Shown here in pieces: positions 58,866 to 64,000 of a stretch of 64,000 nucleotides of DNA. The DNA lies in assembly GCF_000337695.1 (NCBI RefSeq), contig NZ_AOIA01000114.1, forward strand, positions 29,891 through 93,890, in the 5' to 3' direction. The DNA comes from Natronococcus jeotgali DSM 18795. GTDB taxonomy: Archaea; Halobacteriota; Halobacteria; Halobacteriales; Natrialbaceae. Position 1 is the first letter of the stretch. Each line of letters starts with the position of its first letter. The notes beneath the pieces are model-generated. The model was given only the letters and a program-made list of their open reading frames with translations, made no database searches and was not told the origin of the DNA. Made by a program: the position numbers and the translations under genes.

Positions 58866-61721
58866 CTATTCAACCCCGGACGCCGACGGGAGTCCGATCT
58901 CCTCGAGAATCACCGAGAAGAGGGTCCGCTGGACGCGTCGCACGTGGCGGTAGAACGCCGCGGGCGAGATCCCCAGCGCGTCGGCGATCTCCTCGCCGGA
59001 GCGCTCGCGGGGCGACTCGAAGTAGCCCCCGTAGTAGGCCATCTGGACGACCTCGAGCTGGCGGTCGGTCAGTCGCTCGAGCAGGTCGGCCCGCAGGTCC
59101 CGCGGCGCCGTCCGCTCGACGCGTCGCTTCGAGCGGAGCTCGACGTCCGCGAAGGCGCTCTCGACGACGTCGGTGCCCGCGGCGGGGTCGACGCTGCTGG
59201 GAACGTCGACGACCAAGCGGGTGGTCTCGGGGGTGGCCTCGAGTCGGCGCAGGGTCATCCCGTGATCCGCGAGCCGCGGCGCCAGGAACGGTCGCGAGAA
59301 CTCGAGCAGCACCGTCGACCCGTCCTCGTCGCCGATGAGCCGAGCGTTCTCGACCGCGACGAGTTCGGCTGCGGCGGCCGCGACGGCGGCCGCGGGAGCG
59401 CCGTCGACGGTGACGAACACCGCCACCGTCCCCTCGTGTTGGCGGACGCCGCCGTCGAACGACAGCACGCAGTCGAGACGGCGGGCGAGCCGCGCGAAGG
59501 CGAACTCCTCGTCGGCGACGTCGAACTCGAGGCGGGTCCGCGAGTCCGACAGCAGCGCCCGCTTGCGCTCGACGGCGGCGATCGCGGAGGCGATCGTCTC
59601 GCCCAGCTCCGCCAGCACCGCGCGGGTGGTGTCGTCGAAGGCGTCCGGTCGGTCGGCGTAGACCGCCAGCACGCCGTAGGCGAACTCGTCGTAGGACAGC
59701 GGGACCGCGATCGCCGACTGGTAGTCCCGCGAGAGCGCGGCTCGCCGCCAGGGCTCGTCGCGGAGGTCGTCGACGACGTTCGAAACGACCGTTACCTCGC
59801 GGGTCGCCGCCGTCCGCGCCGCGGGCTCGGTCGCCTCGGCCAGCGACAGCGAGACGCTGTCGAGGTACTCCCGCCCCCGCGCGCTGCCGTCGTGGGCGGC
59901 CGACTCGAGGGCGTCGCCGGCAGCGTCGACGGTGCCGATCCAGGCGAACGCGAACCGCTCGGCCGCGGTGAGTCGCTCGCAGACTGCACGCTCGATCTCC
60001 TCGCGGGTTTCGGCCCGAACCAGGGCGGCGTCGATCTCGCGGATGATCTCGTTCATCCGGTTGAGGCGCGTGAGTTGGCGGTTCCGGCGCTTGAGCTCGC
60101 GGTCGCGGTCGCGCAGGCGCCGCTCGCGCTCGACCCGATCGAGCGCGGCCTCGGCGGTCGCCGCGAGCAACTCGGTCACCTCCCTGGTCACCTCGTCGAC
60201 GGCGTCGACCTCGGGCGAGCCGACGAGGAAGACGCCGTGGTCGCCAAGCGGCACGAACCCGGCGGTCCGCACCGCCGTGGTCGGGTCCGACAGCGTCGGC
60301 GACTCGCGGACGTCGGCGAAAAAGCGGGGTTCGCCCGCGAGGAAGACCTGCCCGGAGATCGTGTCGTCGTTGGCGCGCCTGGCCGGGAGCGGGCCGTGTA
60401 TCCGATCCATCCCGGGCGAGGACGCGACGGGCCGTAACACGTTCTCGTCGGTGTCGAACCGCAGCGCCGCGCTGGCCTCGAGGCCGAGGACGTCGGTGGC
60501 GTCCGCGACGATGCGGTCGGCGATCTCGCGGTCGGTCTCGGCGTAGAGCAGCTCGCGGGCGGTGCCGTGCAGCGCCGTCAGCGCCTCCTCGCGGCGCTTG
60601 CGCGCGGTGACGTCCCGACAGCTGTAGAGGACGGTCCCGCCCTGGATCGACACCTCGCGGACGTTGACCAGCAGGGTGTGTTCCCGCCCCGCCTTGTCGG
60701 TGGCGGTGCGCTCGATGTTGGTCAGCACGCCCTCGGCGGCGAGCTCCTCGCGATCGAACAGCTCCGGCCCCAGCAGTTCGTCGATCGTCCCCATCTCGCG
60801 GATCTCGTCGTCGGTGTAGCCGAAGATGAAGTGGACGTTCGGACAGACGTAGGTGAACGCGCCCTCGTCGTCGGTGATGAGGACGGTGTCGGTCATGTTG
60901 TTGAGCGTCACCCGGTGGAGCTGCTCGGACTCGCGGAGCTCGGTCTCGAGGCGGACCCGCTCGGTGACGTCGACCGCGCGGGCCAGCAGCGCGACGACGG
61001 CGCCGTCCTCGTCCCGGACGGGCCGGACCGTCACGTCGAGCGTTCGCGGTTCCGAGTCCCGCTCCGGGTCGATGACGACCTCGAGCTCCCGGTGGGCGAT
61101 CGTTCCCGCCGCGGCCCGGTCGACCGCCTCGCGGATCGGATCGGCGTCGGCTCCGTCCCACCAAGAAAGCCTCGAGAACGAGCGTCCCTCGAGCGCACCC
61201 GCGGTCGCCTCGAGGGCCTCGCACGCGACCTGGTTGGTTCGTCGGATCCGCCCGTCGGGCGCGAGGACCCACGAGTAGGCGTCCGGGTCCGCGAAGATCG
61301 ACTCGAACTGCCGGGCTCGCTCCCGGTCGGCTCGCCCGGCCGCCTCCGACGCGATCGCGCGGTCGACCGCGTCCGCGAGCCCGGCTAGCCGCTCGTGGGG
61401 GAGGTACTCGGTGACCCCCGCGGCGACCGCGTCGCTCGCGAGGAGCTCGTCGCCCGTCTCGGGAGCGAGGACGACCGGTAACGCCGGCTCCTCCTCCCGG
61501 ATTCGCTCGAGCAGCTCGAGTCCGGTTCCGTTCTCGAGCTCCCGGGCGGCGACGACGCAGTCGATCCCGGTCTCCGAGAGCGCCTCGAGCGCGGCGTCGA
61601 CGCTCGCGACAGCGCGACTCTCGGCCGACTCGAGGTCGCGGACGGCGGCCGCGAGCCGGCTCGCGGCCTCGGCCTCGACGACGAGCAGTCGGCGATCGTC
61701 GCGGATCCGTGCGGAATCCAT
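58866..61721 (-). CDS. Large multi-sensor Bat-like transcriptional regulator
   Basis: 951 residues. Domains by sequence: a receiver-like domain (about 10-125), two PAS domains (about 140-265, 275-385; FGYTDDEIREMGTIDEL), a GAF domain (about 390-530), a coiled coil (RDRDRELKRRNRQLTRLNRM), a second GAF (about 570-715), a bacterio-opsin activator domain and a C-terminal HTH_10 (LTDRQLEVVQMAYYGGYFES, then EIADALGISPAAFYRHVRR). The receiver lacks the phosphoacceptor Asp (CVVAAREL). It likely senses redox or light-type signals and controls transcription. ATG at 61721. Confidence 0.88.
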   Translation of the reverse strand: MDSARIRDDRRLLVVEAEAASRLAAAVRDLESAESRAVASVDAALEALSETGIDCVVAARELENGTGLELLERIREEEPALPVVLAPETGDELLASDAVAAGVTEYLPHERLAGLADAVDRAIASEAAGRADRERARQFESIFADPDAYSWVLAPDGRIRRTNQVACEALEATAGALEGRSFSRLSWWDGADADPIREAVDRAAAGTIAHRELEVVIDPERDSEPRTLDVTVRPVRDEDGAVVALLARAVDVTERVRLETELRESEQLHRVTLNNMTDTVLITDDEGAFTYVCPNVHFIFGYTDDEIREMGTIDELLGPELFDREELAAEGVLTNIERTATDKAGREHTLLVNVREVSIQGGTVLYSCRDVTARKRREEALTALHGTARELLYAETDREIADRIVADATDVLGLEASAALRFDTDENVLRPVASSPGMDRIHGPLPARRANDDTISGQVFLAGEPRFFADVRESPTLSDPTTAVRTAGFVPLGDHGVFLVGSPEVDAVDEVTREVTELLAATAEAALDRVERERRLRDRDRELKRRNRQLTRLNRMNEIIREIDAALVRAETREEIERAVCERLTAAERFAFAWIGTVDAAGDALESAAHDGSARGREYLDSVSLSLAEATEPAARTAATREVTVVSNVVDDLRDEPWRRAALSRDYQSAIAVPLSYDEFAYGVLAVYADRPDAFDDTTRAVLAELGETIASAIAAVERKRALLSDSRTRLEFDVADEEFAFARLARRLDCVLSFDGGVRQHEGTVAVFVTVDGAPAAAVAAAAAELVAVENARLIGDEDGSTVLLEFSRPFLAPRLADHGMTLRRLEATPETTRLVVDVPSSVDPAAGTDVVESAFADVELRSKRRVERTAPRDLRADLLERLTDRQLEVVQMAYYGGYFESPRERSGEEIADALGISPAAFYRHVRRVQRTLFSVILEEIGLPSASGVE

Positions 61722-61814
61722 TCGCCGTCCCTTCATTCCCGTCCCGTGAGAACGTATCGATCGACCGCGCGGCGAACCGACAATCGTTCACGGACCGAGC
61801 CCGTACGGGCGTCC

Positions 61815-62471
61815 ATGCGCGTCGCGGTTACCGTCGACGACCGGGAGCCCGCCGTCGTCGTCGAGGCCGTTCGCGGCCACGCCGACGTCGCCGAGACCGC
61901 CGTCGAACGCCTTCCCGCGGGCGATCTCGTCGTCGGCCCGGTCGGCCTCGAGCGAAAGACCCCGCGAGACTACGTCAACGGCGTCATGAGCCGTTCGGGG
62001 ACGGATCTGTACGATCAGCTCGAGCGTCTGGCCGAGCGCTACGACCACGCCTACGTCCTCCTCGAGGGGGACGTCTCGGCGTTCGAGTCGCTGCGGACGA
62101 GCGTCGATCCGACGGCGATCCGGGGCTCGATGGCCTCGATCACGGCCCGTTATGGCGTCCCGGTGATCCCGTGTACCGACCGCCGACGGCTCGTCGACTT
62201 CGCGGTCCGGCTCGGGCGAAAACACACCGAGGGCCCGTCGAGTCGCGCGCTTCCCGTCGGCTCGGTGCCGAGCCGCAACGAACCGACCACCAAGCGGATG
62301 TACGGCTGCATCGAGGGGATCGGACCCGAACTCGCGGCGACGCTGTACGACGCCTACCCCTCGATGGCCGACCTGCTCGAGGCCAGCGTCGCCGACCTCG
62401 AGGCGCTCGAGGGGGTCGGCGAGCGGCGAGCGCGGGCGATCTACGGGGCGGTGCGCGGCACCGACCGATAG
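61815..62471 (+). CDS. ERCC4-type DNA repair nuclease with HhH domain (Hef/XPF-like)
   Basis: 218 residues. ERCC4 active site: VDDREP, GDLVVG (Asp37) and ERKTPRD (Glu46-Arg47-Lys48, Asp52), the GDx(n)ERKx3D motif. The C-terminal half is a tandem helix-hairpin-helix (GCIEGIGPELAATLYDAY, LEALEGVGERRARAIYG). It is the nuclease half of a Hef/XPF enzyme without the helicase, and likely cuts branched or stalled-fork DNA as a dimer. A basic extension upstream of the ATG at 61815 is not favoured. Confidence 0.87.
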   Translation: MRVAVTVDDREPAVVVEAVRGHADVAETAVERLPAGDLVVGPVGLERKTPRDYVNGVMSRSGTDLYDQLERLAERYDHAYVLLEGDVSAFESLRTSVDPTAIRGSMASITARYGVPVIPCTDRRRLVDFAVRLGRKHTEGPSSRALPVGSVPSRNEPTTKRMYGCIEGIGPELAATLYDAYPSMADLLEASVADLEALEGVGERRARAIYGAVRGTDR

Positions 62472-62655
62472 CGCAACAGCGGTTCGGAACGGGTCGCTCG
62501 TTTCGCGGCGTTTTGTCCGTTTTACGACGTTTCATCCGGTTCGGCGTGCCGAAACCGAGTAGCAGTCCAGTACCGAACCCCTGTGAATTGTTCTATCAGT
62601 CGTAATTGTCTGTATTACCTTGATACTGATGTACAGTAGTTGAGATGTGCTGTGT

Positions 62656-63150
62656 ATGATAGAGCCGTATCGACGGGGCGTGATCGCGGCCGGGCTCGCG
62701 TCGATCGGCGGCGTGGTCGGCGCCGTCGGCCCCGGCGAGGGAGTCGACGCGGACTCGAGCGGTAGCGTCGCGGACGTCGAAGGGGCGGCCGACGGAGAGC
62801 GAACTGACGAGGCTGACGACGAAACCGGCGGAGACGATACCGCCGCGTCCGCCCTCGAGCTGTCCGTCTCGGCGCCGAGCTCGGTCTCGGCGACGGACGG
62901 GCGCGTCGAGTTCCTGCTCACCGTCCGGAACTACGGCGACGGAACGGCGTCAGCGCCGATCGTCCTCGAGATCGCCTGCCTGGTCGACGAACTCGAGCCC
63001 CTGGAACTGGCGCCCGGCGAGGAAGTCGACGCCTACGCGAGCTACGCGAGCGACCGGTTCGGCCCGGGCGACCACGGGTGGACGGTCGCCGTCGGCGACC
63101 GCCGCGAGCGCGGGACGCTGTCGGTCGAGAAGGGGATCAGTCGTCGGTGA
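62656..63150 (+). CDS. Secreted CARDB-like adhesion or cell-surface protein
   Basis: 164 residues. Short N terminus with YRRGVIAAGLASIGGVVGAV, a possible Tat or Sec signal, then an acidic Asp/Glu-rich stretch and an Ig-like/CARDB beta domain (VEFLLTVRNYGDGTASAPIV, LAPGEEVDAYASYAS). Likely an extracellular domain of unknown partner. Overlaps the convergent YihY gene by 14 nt. Confidence 0.65.
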   Translation: MIEPYRRGVIAAGLASIGGVVGAVGPGEGVDADSSGSVADVEGAADGERTDEADDETGGDDTAASALELSVSAPSSVSATDGRVEFLLTVRNYGDGTASAPIVLEIACLVDELEPLELAPGEEVDAYASYASDRFGPGDHGWTVAVGDRRERGTLSVEKGISRR

Positions 63151-63991
63151 CCTCGAGCTCCGCCGGCGGGAGCCACTCCTCGTCGGCGGCGACGCGGTCG
63201 GCCAGCACCGCGTTGAGGACGGCCCCGAGCAGCAGGCAGAGCGCGCCCAGGTAGACCCAGCTCAGGATCAACAGGACGGCGCCGGCGATCCCGAACAGCG
63301 CGACGCTCTCCGAACTCGCGACGTAGAGCCGGAAGCCGACCGCCAGCGCCGCCCAGGCGAGGGCGGCGAACGCCGTTCCCGGAACCACCTCCCGCACCGA
63401 GACGTCGGTCTGGGGGAAGAGGTAGTACATCGGGAGAAAGACCAACGGGAGCGCGACGAGGAGCCCGACCGCACTCCCGACCGCCGCGAGCAGTCCGCCC
63501 GCTTGGATCGGGAGGCTGATCCCGACGACCCCGACGAGCACGACCCCCAGCGCGATCGTGACCGTCGCGAGCGACGCGTTGAGCGCGGTCACGAGGGTCA
63601 CGGTCGCGACGCTTCCCACGTACGACTGGCGATCTCGGGAGCCGTAAATCCCGGTAAACGCGCTGTTTATCGCCTGAAACGAACGGGCCGCGCTCCACAA
63701 CAGGATCGCGAGCGCGAGCAGCGCCGCTCGGCGCCGATCGCCGCGTCCCCCCGCGATCTCCTCGATCGCCGCGTCGGCCAGCACGCTCCCGAGGCCGAAC
63801 GTCTCGGCGACCCCCGTGAGGATCGGCTCGAGGGCGTCGACGAGCGCCGCGCCGACGAGCACGAGAATAACGAGCGGAATCAGCGTGTTGAACGCGTGGT
63901 AGGCCAGTCCCGCCGACTTGACGCTGATCTGTCGTTCCCTGGCGACGGCGACGACGCGACGGCCGACCTCGAGCCAGCGTGATCCTCTCAT
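63137..63991 (-). CDS. YihY/virulence factor BrkB family membrane protein
   Basis: 284 residues with about six membrane spans (AFNTLIPLVILVLVGAALV, AALLALAILLWSAARSFQAI, LVALPLVFLPMYYLF). The SAGLAYHAFNTLIPL and GSVATVTLVTAL motifs match YihY/BrkB. Function unknown; once misannotated as RNase BN. Complete in the window, as its ATG ends at 63991. Confidence 0.87.
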   Translation of the reverse strand: MRGSRWLEVGRRVVAVARERQISVKSAGLAYHAFNTLIPLVILVLVGAALVDALEPILTGVAETFGLGSVLADAAIEEIAGGRGDRRRAALLALAILLWSAARSFQAINSAFTGIYGSRDRQSYVGSVATVTLVTALNASLATVTIALGVVLVGVVGISLPIQAGGLLAAVGSAVGLLVALPLVFLPMYYLFPQTDVSVREVVPGTAFAALAWAALAVGFRLYVASSESVALFGIAGAVLLILSWVYLGALCLLLGAVLNAVLADRVAADEEWLPPAELEVTDD

Positions 63992-64000
63992 CGACTACTC

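Noticed and set aside
1-64000. CRISPR arrays, rRNA and complete insertion sequences
   Set aside because: No regularly spaced repeat clusters, no rRNA stretch and no transposase with a DDE motif were seen in either strand.

Overview
This 64 kb window is chromosomal DNA of a halophilic archaeon (class Halobacteria; the gene mix fits the Natrialbales, but genus cannot be fixed without a database). Supporting signs are a very GC-rich core with strong GC3 bias, acidic proteins, twin-arginine signal peptides, HTH_10 (Bat-type) and FilR1-type regulators, a HalOD1 protein, a fused CoxI/III oxidase, deoxyhypusine synthase, and TATA boxes about 27 nt upstream of apparently leaderless starts. I see no rRNA, no convincing tRNA, no CRISPR array and no complete insertion sequence.

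Layout. 1-6901: core genes for respiration (3' part of coxI/III), NIF3 protein, a Tat-exported protein, deoxyhypusine synthase, a PPOX-fold protein and a GT2 glycosyltransferase. 7016-15408: a sharply AT-richer accessory island bounded by a 13-bp direct repeat. It carries an McrBC-type restriction pair, a ten-gene operon of tightly coupled microproteins (six with zinc-ribbon cysteine pairs), a HEPN (Rx4H) protein resembling ApeA-type abortive-infection factors, and a putative DNA-binding protein. No integrase is visible. 15.7-23.6 kb: SRPBCC protein, Tat-exported asparaginase, CPBP protease, FilR1 regulator, cupin, HalOD1, Bat regulator and a C2H2 microprotein. 23.7-33.9 kb: a frameshifted SHOCT gene, FAD amine-oxidase-fold enzyme, glycerol dehydrogenase, purine salvage (hpt plus NCS2 permease), DUF2270, a second FilR1 regulator divergent from an EamA transporter that has a coupled 18-codon upstream ORF, and a GGQ-containing Vms1-like factor. 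33.9-34.7 kb has no convincing gene. 34.7-47.8 kb: hydrolase, phosphoesterase, gamma carbonic anhydrase, CoA transferase plus thiolase, VOC protein, DsbA-like thioredoxin, MBL hydrolase, an orphan flavin disulfide reductase with a His-rich tail, and a membrane-fused spermidine-synthase-like protein. 47.8-64 kb: CobW chaperone, Get3/ArsA ATPase, CstA, YchF GTPase, aminotransferase, methyltransferase, NnrD, phosphoribosyltransferase, a 951-residue Bat-like sensor regulator, an ERCC4-HhH nuclease and a YihY membrane protein.

The most unusual part is the island: two recognisable or probable anti-virus modules (McrBC, HEPN) flank an undescribed operon of small coupled zinc-ribbon proteins, in DNA whose composition changes at the direct repeats. 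Other points worth a second look are the leader ORF and tandem operator of the FilR1/EamA pair, an 82-bp near-palindrome that supplies the last codons of that FilR1 gene, and a repeat-like in-frame insertion in the thiolase. Gene calls rest on reading frame, start context and recognised motifs only; no homology search was possible.
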